This document shows positions 37,401 to 49,400 of a DNA stretch of 64,000 nucleotides, one piece after another. The notes beneath the pieces are model-generated. The model was given only the letters and a program-made list of their open reading frames with translations, ran no database searches and was not told the origin of the DNA. The DNA comes from Qingshengfaniella alkalisoli. GTDB lineage: Bacteria; Pseudomonadota; Alphaproteobacteria; Rhodobacterales; Rhodobacteraceae. Every line of letters begins with the position of its first letter. Position 1 is the stretch's first letter. The translations under genes were made by a program, and so were the position numbers. Location of the stretch: the NCBI RefSeq assembly GCF_007855645.1, contig NZ_CP042264.1, forward strand, positions 124,001-188,000. The letters are read 5' to 3'.

Positions 37401-40400
37401 GGTAACCGAGGTGACGCGGGCCTCGCCCACGCCCAGATCATCGAAAGCGGTGCCCGGATCGAAACTGAAGGCGCCATTGGCGCTAATGGCAAAACTGCCG
37501 CCATTGTCGCCCGCGATCACGGTGCCGACCTGACCGCCGTTTCCGTCGACTGCGGACACGGTCAGGATGTCTCCGTCCGGATCGCCGTCCCGCCCGGGCC
37601 CATCGAGGATCACATTGCCACTGATCGCGCTGTTTTCGCCGGTCGTGACCGCATCGTCCACGGCAACGGGCGGATCGTTGACCGATGTCACCGTCAGATC
37701 GACCGTTGCGGTATCCGTGCCGCCCGCCCCGTCATCAATGGTGTAGGTGAAACTTGGATCGCCGTTGAAATCGGGATTCGGGATAAATGTCACGGTTCCG
37801 TCACCATTGAGCGTGACGCTACCGCCCTCGACCGGCATGAAACCACCCGGCGCGATGGGCTGTCCGTCGATCTCGGTGATGGTCAGCGGATCGCCATCCA
37901 CATCGCTGTCGTTGCCCAGCGGATCGAAGGTGAGGGGCGTATCCTCGTCGGTGGCGGCGGTGTCATTGGTCGCAACCGGGGGATCGTTAACTGCACCGAC
38001 CGTGACATCGATCGTGTAGGTCACCGCCTCGGTCCCATCGGAGACGGTATAGGTGAAACTGTCGGTGCCGTTGAAATCCGCATCCGGCGTGTAGACATAG
38101 CTGCCGTCGGAATTGATCAAAACCGTACCGTTCGCGGGCGCGCCGCCCAGATCGTAGGTGACCGTATCGCCGTCGGGATCGCTCGCCGCGGGCAACTGGC
38201 CGTTGAACGGTGTATCCTCGTCGATGACGATCGCGTCATCGGCGGCGGCGGGCGGATCGTTCAGCCCGGTCACGGTGATGGTGATGATCGCGGTGTCGGT
38301 GCCGCCCTGTCCGTCCGAGACGGTATAGGATACGCTGGTCGTCTCGCTCTCGCCCGCGCCCAGATACTGGAAGTCGCCCAGCGGATCGAAGATGAAGGTT
38401 CCGTCACCATTCACGGTGAACTGGCCACCCGTCGACCCGGCAACGCCCGCGCCCACCGCCCCCGCCGCGCCGTTCACCGCCGTAACGATCAGTACATCGC
38501 CTTCGAGATCGCTGTCATTGGGCAGCACGTCGTTCGCGATAGCGCTGTCCTCGTCCGTGGTCTCGGCGTCGTTGGCGGCAATCGGCGGGTCATTCACCGG
38601 CACGACGGTGATCGTCGACACCGCATCGGCGGATACCGCGCCCTGCAGATCAGTGGCGGTGAAGCTCAGCGTGCGGTCACCCGCCGTGGGATCATCGGTC
38701 GTGTTTTCATAGCTGATCGCGCGCAGTAACTCGTTGATATCGACCTGCGGCATCGGCGTCGTCGCACTGGCCGCATTGGCAAAGCTCAGCCCCGTCGCCG
38801 GATCGTAATCATAGGCGAATGTCGTTTCGCCGAAGGTCACCGTGCCGCTGCTCGCGGTGCCGACCGTCAGCGTCGCGCCGGACCCGAGGTGAATGATCTC
38901 CGCCCCGGTATCGGCGAAACCCGCCAGTGATATGTCGAGGCTGATGATTTCGTCTTCGACATCGAAAACCACGGCATCGATATCGGCGACCGCGACAGGA
39001 TCGCCGCCTTCAGTGAACGTGTCGGCATAGCCGAGCCCGGTCCCGTCCGCATCCAGATCGAGCGTCGGCACATCGTTCACGCCGGTCACCGTGACGGTTA
39101 CAGTGGCGGTGCTGAACCCGCCCTCGCCATCCGTCACCCGGTAGACGATGGTATCGATCCCGATGAAGTTCTCGTCCGGCACATAGTTCAGCGTTTGGTT
39201 GGGATTGATGGTGACAGTGCCGTTGCCAGCCTCGGGAGGTTGATCGCCGTCCACACTCAGCACGTCGCCATCCGGATCGATGTCGTTGCTCAGCACGTCG
39301 ATATCAACGGCCGTATCCTCGGGCGTGGCTATCGCATCGTTGGCCGCCGTGGGTGCCGGATTGGTGACGATGAAGGTGAATTCGCCCTCCACCGCGCCGC
39401 CATTGCCATCGTCGGCGGTGACGGTGACGGTGTAGATTCCGTCGCCCCCCGGACCGCCCTGGCTGGCGTCGCTGGCGATGGTGCCGGTGATCGCGCCCGT
39501 CGCGGAATTCATCGACAGCCCGGCGGGAAGCCCGCTGGCCGAGAAGTTCAGCGTATCCCCCTCGACATCGTGGAAATACTCCGCGATGTCGAGTTGATCG
39601 ACGTCAAGCGACTGGCTGTCGGCCTTGGTCACGTCGGGAAGGCCGTCGGCATCGACGGTGGGCGCATCGTTGATGCCGGTCACGATCACCGTCAGCGTCG
39701 CCGTGTCCGTGTGCCCATCGTCATCCGATATCGTGTAGGTGATCGTGGTCGCACGGCTCTCGCCGGCCTGAAGATCCTCGAATTCCTCGTTGGGGGTGAA
39801 GCTGTAGCGCCCGTCCTCGTATACGATGAAGTGCCCGCCATGCGAACCGCTCGCGAGGACGCTGCCACCACCGGGTATCGACGCACCATTGACTGCGGTG
39901 ACGCTGATCGCGTCACCGTCAGGATCGCTGTCATTGGCCAGAAGCCCGTCCACGGCATCGACATCCGTCTGACCGCTGTCCTCGGAAACCTCGCCAGTGC
40001 CCGGTAGCGTGTCGTTAATGGCGGATGGCGGCAGGTTGGAAATGACCCAGGTGAAGGTGTCGGAGACGGTCTCGCCATTGCCGTCATCGGCGGTGACCTG
40101 GACCGTATAGACCCCGTCGTTGCCTGGACCGCCCTGGCTTGCATCATTCACGACAGTACCGCTGACGATGCCGGTATCGGGGTCGATGGTCAGGCCCGAC
40201 GGCAGGCCCGTGGCGTTGAATGTCAGATCATCGCCGTCGACGTCCGAGAAATACACGGACAAGTCGATCGCCTCGGGGCCGGTCTTGTCCTGGCCGTCAT
40301 TATCGGTCTCGTCGGGAAGCGGCTCGTTGATGACCGGCGTGTCGTTGACCGCGTTCACCGTTACCGTCACCTGCGCGGTCGAGATACCGCCATTGCCATC

Positions 40401-43400
40401 ATCGATCGTGTAGGTGATCGTATCGGTGCCGTTGAAGTCGGCATCCGGGGTATAGGTCAGCGTACCATCGTTCTCGATCACAACGCTTCCGTTGCCGGCC
40501 ATCGCCCCGGTCACGGTCAGCGGATCGCCATCGGGATCGGTGTCGTTGACCAGCACCTCGATGTTGACTTCGGTGTCCTCGTCGGTGGTGGCTGCATCAT
40601 TCGCGGCGGTAGGCGCGGGATTCGTGACCGTCAGATCGAAAGTCGCGGTCGTCGACAGCCCGGTTCCACCCGCGCGGTCCCATGCGGTGACGGTGATCGG
40701 ATAGATGCCATCAGAGTTCGGTCCGTTCTGGCTGGCCCCCCGGTCTATGGTGCCGGTGATGACGCCGGTCGCGGGATTATAGGTCAGCCCGGCGGGCAGG
40801 CCTTCGATCACGTAGTTCAACGCGTCGCCATCCGGGTCCGAGAAGAAGGGGGCAAGGTCGATACTGACGGTATCGCCGTCGGCGCGGACCATGTCGTCGA
40901 TTTCGTTGGGATCGACAATGGGCGCGTCGTTATCGGCGGCCACATTGACGGTAACGGTGTATTCGTTGCTGCCGCCGTTGCCGTCCTCGATGATGTAGGT
41001 GAAGCTGTCGGTCCCGTTGAAATCCGGATCGGGGTCATAGGTATAGCTGCCGTCCGGATCGATCGTAAGCGCGCCATGATCGGGCGGCGTGCCTCCGGCG
41101 CTGTAGGTCACGTCGTCGCCATCGGTATCGGTCGCGGCGGGCAACTGTCCGGCGAAGGTTTCGTCCTCGCCGGTCGAGACCGCATCATCGGCGGCGACCG
41201 GCGGGTCGTTGGTTGGCGTCACGGTGCCGGTGACGATGGCCATTGCGGTGCCGCCCGCGCCATCCATGACGCGATAGGTGAAACTGGTCGCGCCGTTGAA
41301 ATCGTCATCCGGCGTGAACAGCACGGTGCCGTCGGCCTGAAGCGCGACCGTGCCGCCGGTGACCGCCACGGTGCTGCCGACCGTCACAGGCGCGCCGTCG
41401 ATCTCGAACACGTCCAACTCGTCGCCATCGACGTCGCTGTCATTGATCAGCACATCGATGATCGCGGGCGTGTCCTCGTTCGTGGTGAAGCTGTCATCCC
41501 TGGCGACGGGCGTATCGTTGACCGCGTTGACCGTCACGTTCACCGTACCGGTATCGGTGCCGCCATTGCCGTCATCGATGGTGTAGGTGAAGCTGGGGCT
41601 GCCACTGCTGTCAGGGTCGGGCGCGTAGGTCAGGCTGCCATCGGTTTCCATCGTGACGATGCCGCCGTCGACCGGAACAGAGCCGCCCGGCACGATGGGT
41701 TGTCCGTCCACCTCTGTAATGGTCAGTGGATCGCCGTCGGGATCGGTGTCGTTGCCGCGCGGGTCGAAGGTGACGGGCGTATCCTCGTCGGTGGTGACGG
41801 TATCGCCGGTCGCCTGAGGCCCGTCATTGACCCCGGTGACAGTGATCACGACCGTTGCCGTGTCGGTGCCACCTTCGCCATCGGTGATCGTGTAGCTCAC
41901 CGTGGTCTGGCGGATCTCGCCTGTCGCCAGATCGTCAAAATCTGTGCCCGGATCGAAGCTCAGCGACCCGTCCGAGGCAATGGTGAAGCTGCCGCCATCG
42001 CTGCCCGCGACAGCGGCCCCGACATTGGCAGCCGCCCCCGCCACGCGGCTGACGGTAACCATGTCACCATCGGGGTCACTGTCTGCGCCGCTACCGTTGT
42101 CATCGAGAACCGATCCCGTCAGCGACGTGTTCTCGGTCGTGGACAGGTCGTCATCGAAGGCTTCGGGCGCGGGGTTCGCGACGTCCCAGGTGAAGGACCG
42201 GCTGGCGGTCAGCCCGCCCGGATCGGTCGCGATCACCGTCACTCCGTAGGGTCCGCCGGTGCTGGCGTCGCTGTCGATCGTGCCGCTGACGATCCCGGTC
42301 GCCGGGTCGATGATCAACCCCGGTGGCAGGCCGGTGGCCGAGAAGCTCAGCGTATCGCCATCGGGGTCGCTGAAATTGCCGGACAGGTCCAGCGTCACGC
42401 TGTCGGCATCGTTCGACTGCCGATCGGGGATCACCGAACTTTCGGGAGTGTCGTTGACCGGGATCACGGAAAGATTCACCGTGCCGATATCGGTGCCGCC
42501 ATTGCCGTCATCGACGGTGTAGGTGAAGCTGGGATCGCCGTTGAAGCCATCGTCGGGGGTAAAGGACAGCGACCCATCGGGTTCCATCGTTACCATGCCC
42601 CCTTCGACGGGGATGGAACCGCCCGGTGCGATTGGATTGCCGTCGATCTCGGTAATCGTCAGCGGATCTCCTTCGGCATCGATATCGTTGTCACGCGGAT
42701 CGAAACTGACCGGCGTGTCCTCGGGCGTGGTCACCGAGTCTTCGGTCGCCTCGGGCGGGTCGTTCTCGGCTGTGACCGTCACATCGACAGTATACTCGAC
42801 CGTCGCGATACCATCTGTCACCGTGTAGGTGAAGCTGTCGGAGCCGTTGAAATCGGGATCAGGCGTGTAGGTGTAGCTGCCATCGGCGTTGATCGTGACT
42901 GCGCCGTTCGCAGGCGCGGTCGCGCCTGCCGCATAGGTCAGCGTGTCGCCGTCGGCATCCGTCGCTGCGGGAAGGTCGCCGTTGAACGCGGTGTCTTCCG
43001 GTGTCGTGATCACGTCGTCGGCGGCAGCCGGCGGGTCGTTGACGGGGGCCACGACGATATCGGCCGTGTCGGTATCCGTCAGCGCCCCGCCCGCGCCGGT
43101 ATTGCCCTGGTCATCCGTAACCATCGTCAGCGTCACGGTGCCGCTGAAGTCCGCTCCCGGTGTGAAGACCGGCGCGGCACCCGAGGACAGATAGGTGTTC
43201 AGGTCGTCAAGCGTGCCGGTAAGCGTGATCACCGCCCCGCCCGAGCCGCTGACGGCGACACCCGCGCCCGCCGTCGCAGCGAGCGTGCCCGACGAGACGC
43301 TGAGCGTGATCGTCATCTCACCGCCGTCCGCATCGGGATCGGCGATCGACAGCCCGGTCAGCGCCATCGCGGTGTCTTCGTCGGTGCCAAAGGTTGCGGG

Positions 43401-46400
43401 CAGCGTGTTCACCGGCGGATCATTCACCGCGTCGACATTGAAGGTGAAGGTGTTCGGCGTGGCGTCGGTGTTCTGGCCACCATTCGCCGTGCCGCCATTG
43501 TCGCGCAGTTGGAAGGTGAAGAAGGCAAGGCCCGTGCCGCTCGTCCCCTCGTCCGGGGCCCATTCCAGCTGACCGATGCTGGCCGCGCCGATCGCCTGCC
43601 CGGCGGTCACCGCTGTGCCGCCCAGCGTCAGCCTGCCATTGCCCGGCAGGGTGGTGACAATCACCGTCTGCAGCGTGTGGGCAGGACTGTCGTGGGGATC
43701 GGTGAACCCGAAATCCGCAGCCGTGAAAGTATAGCTGGCGTCCTCGGCGATCGTCACGGTCTTGTCGGTGCCTTCGGGCGGATCGTTCACCGGCGTGATC
43801 GTGATCGTCGCGGTATCGGTATCCGTCAGCGCCGGTCCGCCCGTCTGACCGTTGTCATTCGACACCATGGTCAGGGTCGCGGCGGTAATGCTGTCTGCGA
43901 CCGGTGTATAGATGGGGGCCGATGCCCCACCCAGCCAGGCGTTCAGTTCCGCGACCGTGCCGGTCAGCACCAGGCTGGCCGTCCCCGACCCGGTTACGAC
44001 CACGCCACCGCCCGCCGTCCCGACGAGCGTGCCCGCATCCACCGACAGCGTGATCGACACGTCGCCCGATCCCGCATCATTGTCAGCCACCGACAGACCG
44101 GTCAGGGTCAGCGCGGTATCTTCAAGCGTGGTGAAAACGGCGGGCAGCGTGTTCACCGGTGGCGCGTTGATCGAGGCAACCGAGACATCGACGGCCGCCG
44201 TCTCCGTCACCCCGTTCGAGGTCACGGTGTATGTGAAACTCGCGGCCCCGTTGAAGTTCAGATCCGGCGTGTAGACCAGATTGCCGTCGGTGGTCAGTGT
44301 GACCTCGCCATTTTCCACCGACACGGGCGCACCGCCCGCCGTGATCGCCGTGCCGTCCACCGCCGTGATCGCCCGGCCCGTGTTCTCGAAGGTATCGTTG
44401 GCAAGAACAGTAATCTCCACGGGTGCGTTCTCGTCCGTGGTTGCGTTGTCGTCGGCAATATCGGCCGCCGGCGTGACCGTGATCGCCACCGTATCGGTAT
44501 CGGTCGCCGAACCGTCGTCGGTCGTGATGGTCATCTGCGCCGGCCCGTTATAATCGGCAAGCGGGTCGTAGAACGCCCCCTCCAGCGCCGCGTTGATATC
44601 CGCCGCCGTCCCCGAGAACGTCATCGTCGCGTCGCCACTGCCATCACCGGTCGAGAAACTCAGCCCCGCCGCCCCCGACAAGCTGAGAGTGCCGTTGGTC
44701 ACGCTCAGCGTCACCGTCAGCGTGCCACCGTCGCCATCGGCCACCGAGACCGCGTTGCCATTCGCCGCGCCGAAGCTCAGCGCCAGGTCCTCTACCGTGG
44801 TCTGCGCACCCGGCACCGTGTTGGTCGGATCGTCCGGCACCGGCGTCACCGTAACGCTGACCGTCGCCTGATCAGTGCCGCCGTTGCCATCGTCGACCGT
44901 GTAGCCGAAGCTCGGGCTGCCGTTGAAATCCGCATCTGGTGCGTAGGTCAGCGTGCCGTTCGCGTTCAACGTGACGGTGCCGCCCTCTACCGTCACGAAC
45001 CCGCCCGGCGCGATCGGCTGGCCATCGACCGCCGTGATCGTCAGCGGATCGTCTTCAGGATCGATGTCATTGCCCAGGACGTCGATGGTGACCGATGTGT
45101 CTTCGGCGGTGGTGACCGCATCATCGCCCGCAACCGGCGGATCGTTCTCGGCAGTGACGGTGATCGTCGTCGTTGCCACCCCGGAGTCGAAGACGCCGTC
45201 ATTGACCGTTACCTCGACGGTCCGGTCGCCCTCCACCGGGTCGTCATCGGTATTCCTGAACCCGATTGCGCGGATCGCGGCAGCATAGTCCGCCTTGCTG
45301 GCCTCGCCCGTCAGCGTCACGGTAATCTGACCTGCCACCGATGTATCGAGTGCCGCCGAAATCTCCGCCGGCAGTGTTCCCACCACCAGCTCGTCCCCGG
45401 CGAGGGCATTGGTCAGAACGATGTTGGCCGCAACCATTTCAGCACTGTCATCATCGATCACCAGGTTTGCCGGATCGGCAATCGATACCGCCGCATCGCC
45501 TTCGGTATAGGAGGCCTGGTAGTCGATACCCGCCACCGCATCGGAATTGAGATCCACGACCGGCGGCAGCGAGACACTGTCACGATAGTCCAGATCAAAG
45601 GTCGGCGGCGCGGCGTCGCTGCCATCGGCGGCGGTGTCGTCATCGCTGTCAGCCAGGTTGTAGATGCCGCTTGCGTCAATGTTCTCGTCCTGGGCCACGA
45701 ACCCGTCACCGGCGTCGGCACCTTCGAAGATGTCCAGCAGGCCGTCGCCGTCGGTATCGGTCGTGTCCGTGATGGATGTGGGTGCACCGTCGCCCCGCTC
45801 GGCAATATCGGCGGTGCCATCGTCGTCGCTGTCGTCGTCGAGGTAATCCGCCGTCCCGTCGCCATCGGTATCCACCGGCGTCAGCCCGACGCTGGCGCCC
45901 GGCGTTACATCGCCCGTATCGGCATCATAGGCGTCATCCAGCCCGTCGCCATCGGAATCCACGCCCGACGGCGCGATGTAGCCCGCCGTGGTCTGCGCCT
46001 CGACATTATCGGTGATCCCGTCATTGTCGCTGTCGAGGTCAAGATGATCCAGTCTCCCGTCGCCGTCGGTATCCGCGTAAACCGCCCCGATGGATATCGT
46101 GAAGGCCGTGCCGGCAAAGGCGGGATCATCCACCGAAAAGGCGATGTTCACCCCGGTCGCCGCCACAACGCGAATGGACCAGTCGGGATCGACCGTGTTG
46201 CCGGTCGTGGTCGGGTTGAAGGTCACCGACCCGTCATAAATGCCCGACGCGATCGACAGTGATCCGTTGGGATCCTCCACGATGATCTGGGCACCGGGGC
46301 TGGTGATCGTGAAGAAATCATGGCTCTCGAACCAGACCGGGGTCAGGTCCGACTTCGAGGAGATGACGAGATCCGCCGGGATGTCGAACGTCAGGTCGAG

Positions 46401-49400
46401 TTCCGCCGTTGACACCGTATCCGGCACACGCATTTCGATTTCGCCGACATCCTCGTGGGTCGCGACGTCGCCGCTGGTCGACGATGTGATGTTCAGCGGG
46501 CGCCCGTTGTAATCGAGTGTCGGGACAGGGGTCCCGGTGCCGATATTCGTCGTGTCTATGGGCACGATTACGGAGGTGTCGAACCCTTCCTCGACATCGA
46601 GGATACCGTCATTGTCGTCGTCGATATCATCGTCGTCGATAACGCCATCGCCATCGGTATCGACAAATCTGGGATTGTCGCGATAGTCGAAATCAGTCGC
46701 TAGCGGCACCGCGTTGCTGCCATCCGCCACCACGTCGTTGTCGCTGTCGCGCAGGTTGAACTCGTTGCCGGTCAGGTTCTCGTCATTCGGATCGAACCCG
46801 TCCGCGGCATCGGCACCCTCGAAAATGTCGAGCAACCCGTCGAGATCGGTATCCGTCGTGTCCGTGATGGATGTCGCCTGGCCGTCGCCGCGCTCGACGA
46901 TATCCGGTGTACCGTCCTCGTCGCTGTCGTCGTCCAGATAGTCCGCCGTCCCGTCGCCATCGGTATCGACCGGCGTCAGGCCGGGTGTCTCGTCCACCTC
47001 CATCACGGAGATATTGTCAGCGGTGATGTCGATACTCTGCGTCGCAGTCGATATGTCGTCGAACAGGATCGTGGTCTGCTCACCGCTCGCGACGAAAGTG
47101 ATCGTGTGGCTCGTCGTGCCGCTGCTGCTGGTCTTGCTGACGATCTCATTCGCCAGAACCGCCGTGCCGTCGAGGGCCTGAATATCGAGGGCGACGGTGC
47201 CGCCGCCTCTGCCTGCTCGTCCGATATCGAAGGTCAGTTCATAAGCCTGACCCGGTATCGTGGAAATCGTCTGGCGGGCGTCTCCGAAATCCGTCGAGTT
47301 GGAATCGTTGAACGTCATCCGATTGCCGAGACCGGTAACCTGACCGGTGACCGTCCAGCCCGCCAGCGAACCGCCATCGAACGTCCCGTTGGTAATCAGT
47401 TGCTCCGGACCATAGGCGTCGTCCAGCCCGTCGCCGTTCGTGTCGATCCCCAGCGGCGCGATATAGCCCGCGGTCGTCTGCGCCTCGACATTGTCGGTGA
47501 TCCCGTCATTGTCGCTGTCGATATCAACGTGGTCGAACAACCCGTCACCATCGGAATCCTGCGGTCCCGTAACCGGCGCGCGCAGGGCCAGCCCGACCTC
47601 TCTGAGCTGTGTCCGGTTGTCGCTCTGGGGACCGTAGGTGTAGCTGGTTTGCCCGATGACATCGAATGACCCGACACCGAAATAGGTCTGGCTGAGGGCA
47701 TAGTAGTCCGGGAGCGTGTCCTCGTAGTGATCGGTCCGCAGATTCGTCAGAAGTTCCCGACCCAATTCATTGCCGGCCGTGTCATACAGAACCACGGTGG
47801 CGTTCCGTAATCCGTCGCCTTCGCCCGTACCATCCGTCAGTGACCGATCATTTGCGATGACGAAGGTGTCGACCGCAAGCCCCCCGACCGCCTGCACCGG
47901 CGACAGGGGCACACTCAGCGTGAAGTCGGGATAATCCGCGTTCGCGCCCTCCGGGTCGATCAAAAGCCACTGGGCATTGGATGTATCGCCATCCGTCAAC
48001 AAGGACAGGTCCGGGCTGCCAACTGTCGTGGCACCGGTCAGCGTCGGCGCACCCCAGTAATCCGGGCCGATATAGTCTGCCGGTTCGTAATCAGCATACT
48101 CGTTGACGTCGACGATCCCGTCATTGTCGTCGTCGATGTCATCGGCATCGGCCACGCCGTCATTGTCAACATCGCCCACGACTGCGACCGTCGCCGTCGC
48201 GGACGAGGATGTGACCGAGCCGTCACTGACGCTGACCTCGATCACCCGGTCACCCAGGGCCGGGCGCAACTCCGTGTTCTGGAACGATACCGCCCGGATC
48301 GCCGCTGCATAGTCGCTACCCGACGCCGCGCCCGACAGGGTAACGGTGATTTCCCCGGCAACGCTGGTATTGATGCTTGCCGTGATCCCGGCCGGTAAGG
48401 TGCCGACCGTCAGCACGTCTCCGGCCTCGGCATTTGTCAGGACGATCGACGCCGATTGCAGATCGATCCCCGGCGTATGGGCGACCGAATTATCGGTAGC
48501 TGCGATACTGACCGCGGGGCCGCTGGTCAGGTAGGTTGTTGCGTGATCGCGCCCCGATCCGGCGACCTCATCTGTCGCAGTGAGTGCGCTGACACTGTCG
48601 ATATTGATGTTGTCGGCCGAGCCCGTTCCGACGAAATTGAACTGAAGATCACCCGTCGAATTCACGGTCTCCGGCAGGTCGATCACGATATCGGTGAATC
48701 CGAACCCGCTGAAGGTATCCGTGTTTCCGGAGGCGCCGTTAAGGTAGAAGACTCCCCCGACCGGCTGGCCGTCTTGCAGTGGATCACTGGTGATCGGCGT
48801 GCGGAGATAGGCATAATCCACGCCTCCGATCGAGATCAGCACCCCTGACCTGATAAGCGGGATGGCGCCGTTGTTGAATGACGCCTGAAGGGTCAACTGT
48901 GCCGCGCCGGACGATGCAAACCCGTTGTCCCAGCCGGACAACCCGGTCTGGGTCAGCGTGCCCACCGCATTGTCGTTCATGAACCGATATATGCCGCCGT
49001 ACGACTCGCCTATATCCTGCCATACGCCCGCAGTCCCCGTGGCGGTCCATCCCGCGATGCCCCCGTCGAACGCGCCGTTGTCGATCATCTCAACCGGGGC
49101 CTGTTCCGAGTTCAGATCGACGACCGGAACCGCCAGCAGATGCGCGTAGTCCGGCATCGTCAGCGCGGCAGCCTCGATCTCACCGGTTTCTCTTTCGAGA
49201 TCCCAGTCGCCACCCAGATCGGTCGCGCCGGTATCATCAACCGAGGCCGCGATATCGGCACCCGTCAGTCCGGCGAGGGTGGTCATCGCCCGCGCACCTT
49301 CGGCACCCGCACCGAAGTCGCACCCGTAGATCAGGATATCCGCGCTGTCCGACAACGCCGCCGCGACGCGCGCCAGATCGTCAGCGTACTCGCCGTCCAT

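Noticed and set aside
36852-38729. Another long plus-strand frame inside the giant gene
   Set aside because: Same reason: it is antisense to the cadherin-like repeats, with periodic Gly/Arg text.
41076-46262. 1,728-codon open frame on the plus strand, opposite the giant gene
   Set aside because: It is the antisense shadow of the Asp- and Gly-rich repeats. Its translation is low-complexity, Arg/Gly/Asp-rich, without any domain, and the minus frame has domains and continuous homology.
45480-48200. Regularly spaced similar DNA segments that might look like a CRISPR or satellite array
   Set aside because: They are in-frame coding repeats (DxDGDG) with varying length and no unique spacers of constant size.
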